64,000 nucleotides of DNA, from assembly GCA_963793845.1 (NCBI GenBank), contig CAWCBG010000014.1:1240001-1304000 (forward strand). Reading direction: 5' to 3'. Numbering within the stretch: position 1 is the first letter of the stretch; each line of letters begins with the position of its first letter. Source of the stretch: CAWCBG01 sp963793845. GTDB taxonomy: Bacteria; Acidobacteriota; Terriglobia; Terriglobales; Acidobacteriaceae. Shown piece after piece: positions 42,036-50,391 of the stretch. A program made the translations under genes and the position numbers. The notes under the pieces are model-generated. The model was not told the DNA's origin and did not search any database. It saw only the letters and a list, made by a program, of their open reading frames with translations.

Positions 42036-42047
42036 GTGTCCGGACAC
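42036..42047. promoter_or_regulatory. Perfect 12-bp palindrome GTGTCCGGACAC
   Basis: It lies 81 bp before the ATG at 42129, just after a TTGACT (42025-42030). No good -10 is found at 17 bp. A possible operator for the downstream gene; protein unknown. Confidence 0.4.
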
Positions 42048-42128
42048 GAGGCGTTCTCTCTGCGATGGAGAGCGGGATGCACTATCTAACCGGATGGAGA
42101 AATGGTGTAACCGAAAGGAGAAATAGCG

Positions 42129-42947
42129 ATGAAAATAGTAGGTTCGAAGTATGCGTGGCTGGTTGTTGCAACGGCCATGGCTTCCTTGGTTTTTGCCCTG
42201 AGCCTGAGTGCGCAGGTGGAGACCCAAACCACGACAGCAAAAGGAAATACTACGGTCGTAACCAAGGTTGAGCGTGGTGAAGTCGTGACCGTTTCGGGCA
42301 ACGACCTGGTCGTTAAGATGGCGGATGGCACTCTTCGTCATTTTGACAATGTCCCTGAAAGCGTCAGAGTGACGGTAGGTGGTAAGCAACTCGGCATTCA
42401 CGATCTGAAGCCGGGCATGAAACTCCAGCGGACCATCACCACCGCCACAACGCCCATGACCATCACGACGGTACAGACAGTTACCGGAAAGGTTTGGTCA
42501 ATCACTCCGCCGCTGAGCATAATCTTGACCCTTGAGGACGGCAAGAACCAGCAGTTCAAGATTCCCGAGGGCCAAAAATTCAACGTAGATGGACAGATGG
42601 TCGATGCTTGGGGCGTGCGTAAGGGGATGACGCTCACCGCCACCAAGATCGTGGAGGTGCCCGCCGTCGAAACCACGCAGAAGAAGACTGTGACGGGCGT
42701 AGCTGCGCCGGTTGTTGCGACAACACCACAACCAACGCCACCGCCCGGGGATGCACCAATCCTGGTCGCGGAGGGCAGCGAAGAGCCGGTACCGACGCCA
42801 GCGGCAGCAGCGCCAGCCGAAGGCACAGCAGCCCCCGAGGCCACAGGTTCCTCGTCGACCACGTGGGTGATCTGGCTGCTGGTTCTTCTAGTGCTCGCTG
42901 CCATCATCTGGTGGTATGTGACTCGAAAGAACCGCTCGCGTGCATGA
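42129..42947 (+). CDS. Exported protein with C-terminal membrane anchor, unknown
   Basis: 272 aa. Signal peptide 'WLVVATAMASLVFALSLSAQ'. The central region (about 30-190) contains two related beta-rich modules ('GEVVTVSGNDLVVKMADGTLRHFDNVPESVRVTVGG' and 'GKVWSITPPLSIILTLEDGKNQQFKIPEGQKFNVDG'). A Pro/Ala/Thr-rich linker follows, then a C-terminal helix 'WVIWLLVLLVLAAIIWWYVTRKNRSRA' with positive residues after it. The layout suggests a periplasmic domain tethered to the inner membrane. I do not recognise a named family. AAAGGAGAAATAGCG precedes the start. Confidence 0.7.
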   Translation: MKIVGSKYAWLVVATAMASLVFALSLSAQVETQTTTAKGNTTVVTKVERGEVVTVSGNDLVVKMADGTLRHFDNVPESVRVTVGGKQLGIHDLKPGMKLQRTITTATTPMTITTVQTVTGKVWSITPPLSIILTLEDGKNQQFKIPEGQKFNVDGQMVDAWGVRKGMTLTATKIVEVPAVETTQKKTVTGVAAPVVATTPQPTPPPGDAPILVAEGSEEPVPTPAAAAPAEGTAAPEATGSSSTTWVIWLLVLLVLAAIIWWYVTRKNRSRA

Positions 42948-43095
42948 TCGTCGAACACGTTTCACGGAAGTTGCCCGTTTCGCGAATTGCTCAGCGCGGC
43001 ACCTTTCGTGCAGTTTCTAGGCCAAAAACGCGCAGTACCATACACGTGGTCCATTTGCGAATGTGATTGTACGAAGAACTCCGAGAGAGACGGCC

Positions 43096-43320
43096 ATGAC
43101 CAATCATCGTGCGATCTCTGGCGAACCTTCCTGGCGCCAGGTGATGGAGCTTGAGTTGCGTAAGGAAGTGATTGAACGCTGGATGTCGGAATCCGTCATT
43201 CCCTCTCAACTGGTTGAAGTCCTACAGGAGATGCTGGCAACGACGGAGCGCCAATTACAGGCGCTTAGAAGTCAAGGTCCCGAGAACACAAGTTCGTCCC
43301 CTCGCCGCGAGTCCGGGTAA
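43096..43320 (+). CDS. Small hypothetical protein
   Basis: 74 aa, probably one helical hairpin: 'WRQVMELELRKEVIERWMSESVIPSQLVEVLQEMLATTERQLQAL'. The Ser/Arg-rich tail is likely disordered. ATG 43096 is preferred over the longer frame from 43063. No family recognised. It stands alone between the anchored exported protein and operator F. Confidence 0.5.
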   Translation: MTNHRAISGEPSWRQVMELELRKEVIERWMSESVIPSQLVEVLQEMLATTERQLQALRSQGPENTSSSPRRESG

Positions 43321-43373
43321 CTCTGGGCCGCACCGTTGAAGAGGCTGGCTAGGACAATGCGGCGTGCCTTCAA

Positions 43374-43418
43374 CTAGGGAGATCCCTAGTTGCACCGCCC
43401 GATCCCCGCCTGTAGTGT
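43374..43418 (+). promoter_or_regulatory. CTAGGG operator-promoter F (for two-repeat secreted protein)
   Basis: Palindrome CTAGGG-AGAT-CCCTAG (43374-43389), then TTGCAC (43390-43395), 17 bp and TAGTGT (43413-43418). The expected start is near 43425, giving a 45-nt leader with GGAGG before ATG 43470. Confidence 0.72.
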
Positions 43419-43469
43419 CGGTTGGAGTAATGGGTAAGCTGATTTCGCCTTCTCCCATGGAGGGTCACG

Positions 43470-44486
43470 ATGAACCGAATGGCCCGACTGATCGTTCTTA
43501 TCGTTTGCTCACTTATCTCAGTTGAATTGGTTATTGCTCAAACGCAGCCAAATCAGAAGAAGGCGGCCACTTCCCAAAAGCCAAAAAGCGAAAGCCTGGA
43601 GCTTGGCCAATCCTATGCTGTGTTGCGTCCTGAGCAAAAACGGCTAATAGACGACTTCATTCGCCACTACAACACCACCACCGGGAGTGACCTTGTCGCT
43701 GAACAGGCCTACGACAACGCTCGACTGTCCACCCGTACGACGTTCGACGCTGTGACCCATGCCCTGCTGAACGCGAAGATGACCGATGCGCAAGGCAAAA
43801 GCCTGGGTCGCGCGATTGACCTGGTGGATGCCGTCGACCAAGTGATGGGCGAGGAATCCGGTGTTGGCGGCGATCTCCAGTTCCGCCTGTATGTGTACCT
43901 GAAGCCCGACGCATTGGACATCCTGAGCCGCAGTCAAGAGTTCTTTCACGATAAGGACAACAGCGTGTATCACAAGGGCTTTCCTATTTGTTACAGGCTG
44001 AAGAAGGGACCTCCCTCGATTCAGTTTTCTATTTCGCGCGACCATAAGTTGTCTGACATTGATGTCGATTATCGCTCTTCTAGCTTTCCTAAAGGGCTGG
44101 TCAATGGACACCTGTCCGCTTCGAACTCGGACGTCCGGGCGGGAAACAACCTCGACCGCCATGACCGCCGCTGGTCGGGCCTCAACGGTTGGTGGCGCGA
44201 CGTCTTTGGACAATTCGGAAGTGGCGGAAAGCCGCCAAAGGAGAACGCCACTGAGCGCCTCGGGAATATTCCCTTGAATCCCGGCGTGAAAGCCGATCAG
44301 GGCATCGATAAGAGCGCACATGATTTCCTGCAAAGCTGGGTAGTGGGGAAAGAACCAAATAAATCAGTCGCCTATTTCTCGCGCCTCAGCTATCCGTGTT
44401 TGGAGGTGGTGGCGCAGAAGAGCGGAGAACCCGTGCCGTCAGGCATGATTCGGCTGCGCACAATGATGGCGATGCAGAAATTCTAG
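43470..44486 (+). CDS. Secreted two-repeat protein, N-terminal part (frameshifted gene)
   Basis: 338 aa with signal peptide 'LIVLIVCSLISVELVIAQ'. The first half ('RLIDDFIRHYNTTTGSDLVAEQAYDNARLSTRTTFDAVTHALL') is a conserved-looking acidobacterial exported domain of unknown function. From about residue 285, 'DFLQSWVVGKEPNKSVAYFSRLSYPCLEV' begins a module repeated in the next frame ('EFYQTWIVKRNVIQASSFASPRSYQCLAT'). Near 44475-44485 the frame ends early. Reading one base over continues 'NSSDSTGTVNSVGDVFEPADKW'. Confidence 0.65.
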   Translation: MNRMARLIVLIVCSLISVELVIAQTQPNQKKAATSQKPKSESLELGQSYAVLRPEQKRLIDDFIRHYNTTTGSDLVAEQAYDNARLSTRTTFDAVTHALLNAKMTDAQGKSLGRAIDLVDAVDQVMGEESGVGGDLQFRLYVYLKPDALDILSRSQEFFHDKDNSVYHKGFPICYRLKKGPPSIQFSISRDHKLSDIDVDYRSSSFPKGLVNGHLSASNSDVRAGNNLDRHDRRWSGLNGWWRDVFGQFGSGGKPPKENATERLGNIPLNPGVKADQGIDKSAHDFLQSWVVGKEPNKSVAYFSRLSYPCLEVVAQKSGEPVPSGMIRLRTMMAMQKF

Positions 44487-44520
44487 CGATAGTACTGGCA
44501 CAGTAAATTCCGTTGGCGAC

Positions 44521-45384
44521 GTGTTCGAGCCTGCCGACAAATGGTCACAAGCATTGAAACCGGCAAAGAACGCGTATGCATCGGAGTTCCTGCTAGTGAG
44601 CGTGCCGGCAGACATGGGAGCCGACGAGGAGTGCGTTGCCACACCGAACAACGATACGAATAAGGACTCTAGTGGGAAATACTTCGCCACTGTGTTTCGC
44701 GGAAAACAGGGGGAGAGCCGGAACAAGGTTATGTTCCTGCTTTGGGCTCAGGAGGGTGGCTACTGGAAAATCATCGCCATCCGCATCGAAGATAGCAGTA
44801 ATGCGGCCATCGTCCCAAAGAACCCAGCGGCTCAGGCCGTGCCCTCAGTCGAAGAACCGCGGAGCATAACCGGTGATCCCATCGCCGTAAAAGACATCAC
44901 TGAGTTTTACCAGACTTGGATCGTGAAACGGAACGTCATCCAGGCTTCCAGCTTTGCGTCACCGCGCTCCTACCAGTGTCTCGCGACACCCTCCGAGGAC
45001 CAGAAGAAATTGACGCCCATCGCCAGAATCCAGTTTGGGTTGCAACAGCCGCTCGCAAGAATTCCACCCGGCGCGGACCTCTCGGACATGATGTCGAGTC
45101 TGCAGCCCCAAAATGATCTGCTGCGCCCAGTCCAGCAGGAAAACTCCAATGCTTTCGCGATTATGGCCGTGCCAGATCAGAAGGCCAATAGCTTTCTGTG
45201 CCAGCATCGTCAGATAGCCGAAGATTCTCTGGAATCGGATCCCGCTGATGCAAAGTACGGTGCCTATTATTTGAGCGCCAGTCGATTGAATTATGGGGAG
45301 GAAAAATCGCCCGCTCTCCTGCTGTTGTGGACTAGAGAGGACGCGGGGTGGAAGGTTGTTGCTTGGGCTGTAGAGCTACCGTAA
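44521..45384 (+). CDS. Secreted two-repeat protein, C-terminal part (frameshifted gene)
   Basis: 287 aa completing the first repeat ('EFLLVSVPADMGADEECVATPNND', 'MFLLWAQEGGYWKIIAIRIED') and carrying the second ('FAIMAVPDQKANSFLCQHRQIAED', 'ALLLLWTREDAGWKVVAWAVELP'). The two modules align along their length, indicating an internal duplication. The apparent GTG at 44521 is an artefact of the frame change; the intact gene would run 43470-45384. No named family recognised. Confidence 0.6.
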   Translation: MFEPADKWSQALKPAKNAYASEFLLVSVPADMGADEECVATPNNDTNKDSSGKYFATVFRGKQGESRNKVMFLLWAQEGGYWKIIAIRIEDSSNAAIVPKNPAAQAVPSVEEPRSITGDPIAVKDITEFYQTWIVKRNVIQASSFASPRSYQCLATPSEDQKKLTPIARIQFGLQQPLARIPPGADLSDMMSSLQPQNDLLRPVQQENSNAFAIMAVPDQKANSFLCQHRQIAEDSLESDPADAKYGAYYLSASRLNYGEEKSPALLLLWTREDAGWKVVAWAVELP

Positions 45385-45750
45385 TAACTGTGATATTGGT
45401 GGCTTTGACTCCCAGGTGCCGGCCGCCCAGTCGGAGCAGTAGGTCCTCGATCTGGTGACCACTCGCACGTCAGCTTGTTCCCGCCGGGTTTCCGCTCCGG
45501 TTGCGCTTCCGGCAGCGCTGACTCCGTAATTGTTCCTCCTTTGGCGCAAACTGCGTCTCCTACCCATCCCGAAACATCCAATGGCGTCAGGGAACGTGTT
45601 CAAAACAGGGATTACGCGTTTGGAAATGACAAACAAGCTAAAATAGACGCAGCGCCAATTCGTCTTGGGATGGGGTGAATTCGCTCGACGTGCTTTATCT
45701 TGACCAGTCGAAGGGGTTGCAGGCTGGCACTCTGCGTAAGGACTATAGAT
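45385..45750. other. Intergenic region upstream of secA
   Basis: No gene is convincing in these 366 bp. TAAAAT at 45639-45644 could be a -10 for secA, but no good -35 is found at 16-18 bp. AAGGA at 45738-45742 is the likely secA ribosome site. Confidence 0.4.
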
Positions 45751-47160
45751 TTGATTAATAAGGTTTTCGCCAAAGTTTTCGGTACCAGTAACGAGCGCGA
45801 GATCAAGCGGATCATGCCGCTGGTCGAGCAGGTCAATATGCTTGAGCCCGCCATGAAGCAGCTCTCCGACGAGCAACTCCGGGCCAAGACGGAGGAGTTC
45901 CGCCGACGGATACGCGAGCGTGTCGATCTGATCGAAGACGCTGACGAAAAGGATCGTGAGCTGAAGCAAGCGCTCGACGAGATCTTGCCAGAGGCTTTTG
46001 CGGTTGTGCGCGAGGCTGGCTGGCGCGTGCTGCATATGCGGCACTTCGACGTACAGCTTATCGGCGGCGCCGTCCTGCACCAGGGCAAAATCGCCGAAAT
46101 GAAGACCGGTGAAGGTAAGACGCTCGTGGCTACCCTGCCTGTCTACCTTAACGCCCTCTCCGGACGCGGCGTGCATGTTGTCACCGTGAACGACTACCTC
46201 GCCAAGCGCGACTCCGAATGGATGGGCAAACTATACACCTTCCTTGGGTTGACTGTCGGTGTAATCGTCCACGATCTCGACGACGCCCAGCGCCGCGAAG
46301 CCTACGCTGCCGACGTGACTTATGGCACCAATAACGAGTTTGGCTTCGACTATCTGCGCGACAACATGAAATTCGACCTGAGCGACTGTGTGCAGCGTGC
46401 GCACAACTACTCCATCGTCGACGAAGTCGATTCGATCCTGATCGACGAGGCCCGGACTCCTCTGATCATCAGCGGTGCCAGCGAAGAGTCCACCGACAAG
46501 TACGCCAGGGTGAATCGCATCATTCCTCAATTGGAACGCGGCGAGGAAATCCAGGAGAATATCGACACCAAGGTACTCACCGGGGATTACGTCATCGATG
46601 AGAAGCATCGCACCATCACGGTGACTGACCCAGGTTGGGAGAAGGTTGAGCAGTTACTCGGCATCGGGAACATCGCCGACCCAGAGAATTGGGCTCTGAA
46701 GCATCACGTAGAGACGGCGATTAAGGCGCATGCCCTGTATCGCCGCGACGTTGAGTACGTGGTGAAGGATGGGGAAGTCCTCATTGTCGACGAGTTCACC
46801 GGCCGTTTGATGCCGGGCCGCCGCTGGTCCGATGGCCTGCACCAGGCCGTCGAGGCGAAGGAAGGCGTGAAGATCGAGCGCGAGAATCAGACCCTCGCAA
46901 CGGTGACCTTCCAGAATTATTTCCGCATGTACAAGAAGCTGGCCGGCATGACCGGTACAGCTGAAACGGAAGCTCCGGAGTTCGACAAGATTTACAAGCT
47001 CGAAGTGGTCGTAATCCCCACCAATAAGCAGTTGCTCCGGATCGAGAACTCCGACGTTGTTTATCGCACGGAGAAGGAGAAATACTTTGCCGCAGCGGAC
47101 GAGATCATGCGACCTGGCCGAGCATGGGCAGCCGGTCCTTGTGGGCACCACCTCGGTTGA
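45751..47160 (+). CDS. secA: Preprotein translocase ATPase SecA, N-terminal part (frameshifted gene)
   Basis: SecA drives Sec-dependent export through SecYEG. TTG 45751 ('LINKVFAKVFGTSNEREIKR') with AAGGA 8 nt upstream matches the usual start better than 45700. NBD1 shows 'EMKTGEGKTLVATLPVYLNAL' (Walker A), 'TYGTNNEFGFDYLRDNM' and 'VDEVDSILIDEARTPLIISG' (DEAD-like box). The preprotein-crosslinking domain includes 'EFTGRLMPGRRWSDGLHQAVEAKEGV'. After 'AAADEIMR' (47109-47117) the frame is lost. Loss of two bases from ATGCGCGACCTG would give the observed ATGCGACCTG. Confidence 0.95.
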   Translation: MINKVFAKVFGTSNEREIKRIMPLVEQVNMLEPAMKQLSDEQLRAKTEEFRRRIRERVDLIEDADEKDRELKQALDEILPEAFAVVREAGWRVLHMRHFDVQLIGGAVLHQGKIAEMKTGEGKTLVATLPVYLNALSGRGVHVVTVNDYLAKRDSEWMGKLYTFLGLTVGVIVHDLDDAQRREAYAADVTYGTNNEFGFDYLRDNMKFDLSDCVQRAHNYSIVDEVDSILIDEARTPLIISGASEESTDKYARVNRIIPQLERGEEIQENIDTKVLTGDYVIDEKHRTITVTDPGWEKVEQLLGIGNIADPENWALKHHVETAIKAHALYRRDVEYVVKDGEVLIVDEFTGRLMPGRRWSDGLHQAVEAKEGVKIERENQTLATVTFQNYFRMYKKLAGMTGTAETEAPEFDKIYKLEVVVIPTNKQLLRIENSDVVYRTEKEKYFAAADEIMRPGRAWAAGPCGHHLG

Positions 47161-48718
47161 GAAGTCGGAGAGGCTTTCAGACCTGCTGAAGAAGAAAAGT
47201 GTGAAGCACGTTGTGCTGAACGCCAAGTACCACGAGAAGGAAGCTGAGATCGTGGCTCAGGCGGGCCGCAAGGGAGCGATCACCATCGCCACCAACATGG
47301 CCGGCCGCGGCACAGATATTCTGCTGGGCGGTAACCCCGAATTCATGGCCAAGCAGGAGTGCCTGAAGCGGGGAATTGCCCAACAACTGCGGGCCGCAGC
47401 GGGAGAAGTCAATGCTCGTCCGGACGATCCCGAAATTACCTACTTCTACTACGGTGGCAATGAGTATCAAGTACCAACCGCGCAGTGGAACGAAATCTAC
47501 GAGCGCCACAAGGTTACCACCGACGCCGAGCACGAAGAGGTGATCAGTCTTGGGGGACTGTTCATTTTCGGCACCGAGCGTCACGAGGCTCGCCGCATCG
47601 ACAACCAGTTACGTGGACGTGCCGGCCGCCAAGGCGATCCCGGCGCGTCGCGCTTCTACCTGTCACTGGAAGACGACCTGATGCGCATCTTCGCCAAGGA
47701 GTGGGTTTCGAACTTGCTTCAGCGCCTCGGCATGGAAGAAGGAGTGCCGATCGAGTCCAAGCTCATCACGCGCCGGATCGAAGCCGCGCAGAAGGCGGTC
47801 GAAGGGCAGAACTTTGAAGCTCGTAAGCACCTTCTCGAATATGACGACGTGATGAACAAGCAGCGCCAGGCGGTGTACGGCCTCAGGCGGCAATTGCTGG
47901 AGGGCATCGATCAGAAAGATCTCATCCTTGAGGATTATGTCCGCGACATTCTTGGCGGTCTGCTTGATCAGTACTGCGCGAAGGACGTCCATCCCGAAGA
48001 CTGGGACATCAAGAGCCTTAAGAACCAGATCTTCACCCGCTTTGGCGTGGATATTGTCGCAGAGGGGATTGAGGCAGAGACGCTGAATCGCCAGGAACTG
48101 GGCGATGCAATCTTCGACAAGCTTAAGCAGCGCTATGATGCCAAGGAGCAGCTGATTGGCCCGGACGCGATGCGCCATCACGAGCGCATCATCATGCTCA
48201 GCGTTATCGACCAGCAGTGGAAAGACCATCTGCTCAGCATGGATCATTTGCGCGAAGGCATCGGGCTGCGCGGCTACGGGCAGCACGATCCGCTGGTCGA
48301 ATACAAGCGCGAATCGTTCGACATGTTCGAAGCGATGATGGAGCGCTTCCAGGAAGATACCGTTCGCTACCTCTACTTGATGCAGGTAATCGAACGCGCC
48401 GACGATGGCGCCACCTTCTACAGCAGCGGAGGACCGACGGACGGCGGCACGCTCGGTGGTCCCGGGGTTCCGGTGCCGGCGGTCGGCGGCGAAAACGGCC
48501 AGGCGCCCAAGCGGCGGTCGCGTGCTGTCACGTCCATGGATGACATGGAAGAGGCCTTTCAGCGACGCAAGCGCCGTGAACTGGAACAGGCGCGCATGGC
48601 GGGCTCTGGTGAGCAGGCTCCGGTGCAGCAGGTCCGGCGCGGTGAGAAGATCGGTCGTAACGATCTTTGCCCCTGCGGCAGTGGCAAGAAATACAAAAAG
48701 TGCTGCGGAGCCTCATAA
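47057..48718 (+). CDS. secA: Preprotein translocase ATPase SecA, C-terminal part (frameshifted gene)
   Basis: True coding resumes at about 47117 with 'LAEHGQPVLVGTTSVEKSERLSDLLKK'; residues before it are out-of-frame reading. NBD2 shows 'ITIATNMAGRGTDILLGGNPEF' and 'RIDNQLRGRAGRQGDPGASRFYLSLEDDLMRIF'. The helical scaffold and wing domains follow. The C-terminal zinc-binding SecB-interaction motif 'NDLCPCGSGKKYKKCCGAS' is intact. The whole gene is about 990 codons, normal for SecA. The next gene starts about 50 bp downstream. Confidence 0.95.
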   Translation: MFIARRRRNTLPQRTRSCDLAEHGQPVLVGTTSVEKSERLSDLLKKKSVKHVVLNAKYHEKEAEIVAQAGRKGAITIATNMAGRGTDILLGGNPEFMAKQECLKRGIAQQLRAAAGEVNARPDDPEITYFYYGGNEYQVPTAQWNEIYERHKVTTDAEHEEVISLGGLFIFGTERHEARRIDNQLRGRAGRQGDPGASRFYLSLEDDLMRIFAKEWVSNLLQRLGMEEGVPIESKLITRRIEAAQKAVEGQNFEARKHLLEYDDVMNKQRQAVYGLRRQLLEGIDQKDLILEDYVRDILGGLLDQYCAKDVHPEDWDIKSLKNQIFTRFGVDIVAEGIEAETLNRQELGDAIFDKLKQRYDAKEQLIGPDAMRHHERIIMLSVIDQQWKDHLLSMDHLREGIGLRGYGQHDPLVEYKRESFDMFEAMMERFQEDTVRYLYLMQVIERADDGATFYSSGGPTDGGTLGGPGVPVPAVGGENGQAPKRRSRAVTSMDDMEEAFQRRKRRELEQARMAGSGEQAPVQQVRRGEKIGRNDLCPCGSGKKYKKCCGAS

Positions 48719-48770
48719 AGCGGCGGGTCGCCGATTCGACAAGACACCCCAAACAGCCCAGGAGATCGTG

Positions 48771-49280
48771 GTGCCGGTTTGTTCGAGTTGTGGAAGCCCG
48801 AATGCCGATGACGCTGTCTTCTGCGGAAACTGCGGTTCGTCGTTACGACCGCCATTCGATATCAACGCGCCGCCGGTTCTGCGCCAGGAGCCGGTGAACG
48901 AGCAGGCAACCTGGGATGGCGACGCCATGGTCGGAGTGCTGCCCGAGCGAATTGCCGGAGCGCTCGCCTACGTCACGCTCATTCCTCCCGCAGTGTTCCT
49001 GCTGGTGGACCCATATAAGCGCAACTTCTTCGTCCGCTTTCACAGCATTCAGCACCTGTTGCTGTGGGGCTGCGGCATTGCCGCCGGTATCGCCTTCTGG
49101 ATCGTAGCCACGGTGCTGCTGTGGATCCCCTACCTGGGAGTGCTGGTCTTTCCGCTGGGTGCCTTGCTGGTGCTCGCAGGTTTCGTCCTGTGGCTCCTGG
49201 TGTTGATCAAGGCGTGGCAGGGGGAAGTGTTCAAGCTGCCCTTCATCGGAGCGATCGCGGAGAAGCAGGCGGCCGCATAG
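48771..49280 (+). CDS. Zinc-ribbon membrane protein (DUF4870-like)
   Basis: 169 aa. The N-terminus is a zinc ribbon 'CSSCGSPNADDAVFCGNCGSSL' (CxxC...CxxC). The rest holds three hydrophobic helices ('IAGALAYVTLIPPAVFLLV', 'LLLWGCGIAAGIAFWIVATVLL', 'VLVFPLGALLVLAGFVLWLLVLIKAWQG') and 'YKRNFFVRFHSIQHL', typical of DUF4870/Tic20-like proteins. The start is GTG 48771 with AGGAG 6 nt upstream; upstream frames overlap secA. Function unknown; proximity to secA may be incidental. Confidence 0.75.
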   Translation: MPVCSSCGSPNADDAVFCGNCGSSLRPPFDINAPPVLRQEPVNEQATWDGDAMVGVLPERIAGALAYVTLIPPAVFLLVDPYKRNFFVRFHSIQHLLLWGCGIAAGIAFWIVATVLLWIPYLGVLVFPLGALLVLAGFVLWLLVLIKAWQGEVFKLPFIGAIAEKQAAA

Positions 49281-49419
49281 TCTCGTCCAATGAAAGGATG
49301 TGAAGGAATCGAAAATTCGGCTGCCGCCTACCTTTCCACCGCAAAACACCGTATCCTAGTCGATTCTGACCGGCCGATCCATAGCCTGAGAGTTACCGGC
49401 CGATGCAAGGAAAGGATCT

Positions 49420-50391
49420 GTGAAGATTCGGGTGTTCTATCACGACAAGTGTTTTGACGGTGCCTGTTCTGCCGCTCTGTTTACGCGCTTCTACCGCGAG
49501 CGCATTCGCGAGCAGGTGGAATTCGAGTACATGGGATTGGTGCATCGGGCGGGCGCTCTGTTCAACGAGGCCGACTTCACCGGAGATGAAAACGCAATCG
49601 TCGATTTCAAGTACTCGTCGTCGCCCAAGATTACCTGGTGGTTCGATCATCATCAGAGCGCATTTCTGACCAGGGAAGATGCATCTCACTTCGAGCAGGA
49701 GCAGAGCAACACCAAGTTCTACGATCCGGATTACCGCTCGTGCACCAAGTTCATCGCCGAAATCACCGAGCAGCGGTTCGGCTTCAGGCCCGCGCCGGTG
49801 GCGGAGTTGATCGAATGGGCCGACATCATTGACGGCGCGCTGTATTCCGATCCGGAGTTTGCGGTGGAGATGAAAGCGCCAGCAATGAAGCTCACCATGG
49901 TGATCGAGTCGAACCAGGACCCTGCCTTCATTCCCTCACTGATACGGTTGCTGGCCTACAAACCCCTGGCAGCGATTCTGGCGGAGCCGATGGTGGCTGA
50001 GCGCATTCCAGCACTGATGGAGCGCCATCGACGCTCCATCGAGATTCTGCGTGGACGAACGGAATGCAAAGACGGCACAATCTTCTTCGATGTTACGGAT
50101 CATGAACTGGAAGGTTACAACAAGTTCATTCCCTATTACCTGCATCCCAGTTGCGTCTATAGTGTCGGCCTCAGCAAGAGTAGCTTCCGCACCAAGGTCT
50201 CAGTGGGCTCCAATCCGTGGTCGAAGATTGAGCCGGCAGAGAATCTCGCCAAGATTTGCGAGCGCTACGGCGGTGGAGGTCACGCCCGGGTAGGAGCTAT
50301 CTCGTTCGCACCTGCCAAGTTTGACCAGGCACGCGAGGCGGCCAACGAAATTGTGGCAGAGCTGCGCGCCAGTTATCGGGCGCATCTGTAG
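49420..50391 (+). CDS. DHH-family phosphoesterase
   Basis: A 323-aa protein. The GTG 49420 start has AAGGA 4-5 nt upstream. The DHH motif is 'WWFDHHQSAFL' (about residues 68-78), preceded by 'YHDKCFDGACSAALF', a variant of the first metal motif. The C-terminal DHHA1-like region carries 'RYGGGGHARVGAISF'. Such proteins hydrolyse oligoribonucleotides or cyclic dinucleotides, but this branch has no assigned substrate. Its TAG stop abuts the gltB stop, so the two genes converge with no gap. Confidence 0.82.
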   Translation: MKIRVFYHDKCFDGACSAALFTRFYRERIREQVEFEYMGLVHRAGALFNEADFTGDENAIVDFKYSSSPKITWWFDHHQSAFLTREDASHFEQEQSNTKFYDPDYRSCTKFIAEITEQRFGFRPAPVAELIEWADIIDGALYSDPEFAVEMKAPAMKLTMVIESNQDPAFIPSLIRLLAYKPLAAILAEPMVAERIPALMERHRRSIEILRGRTECKDGTIFFDVTDHELEGYNKFIPYYLHPSCVYSVGLSKSSFRTKVSVGSNPWSKIEPAENLAKICERYGGGGHARVGAISFAPAKFDQAREAANEIVAELRASYRAHL

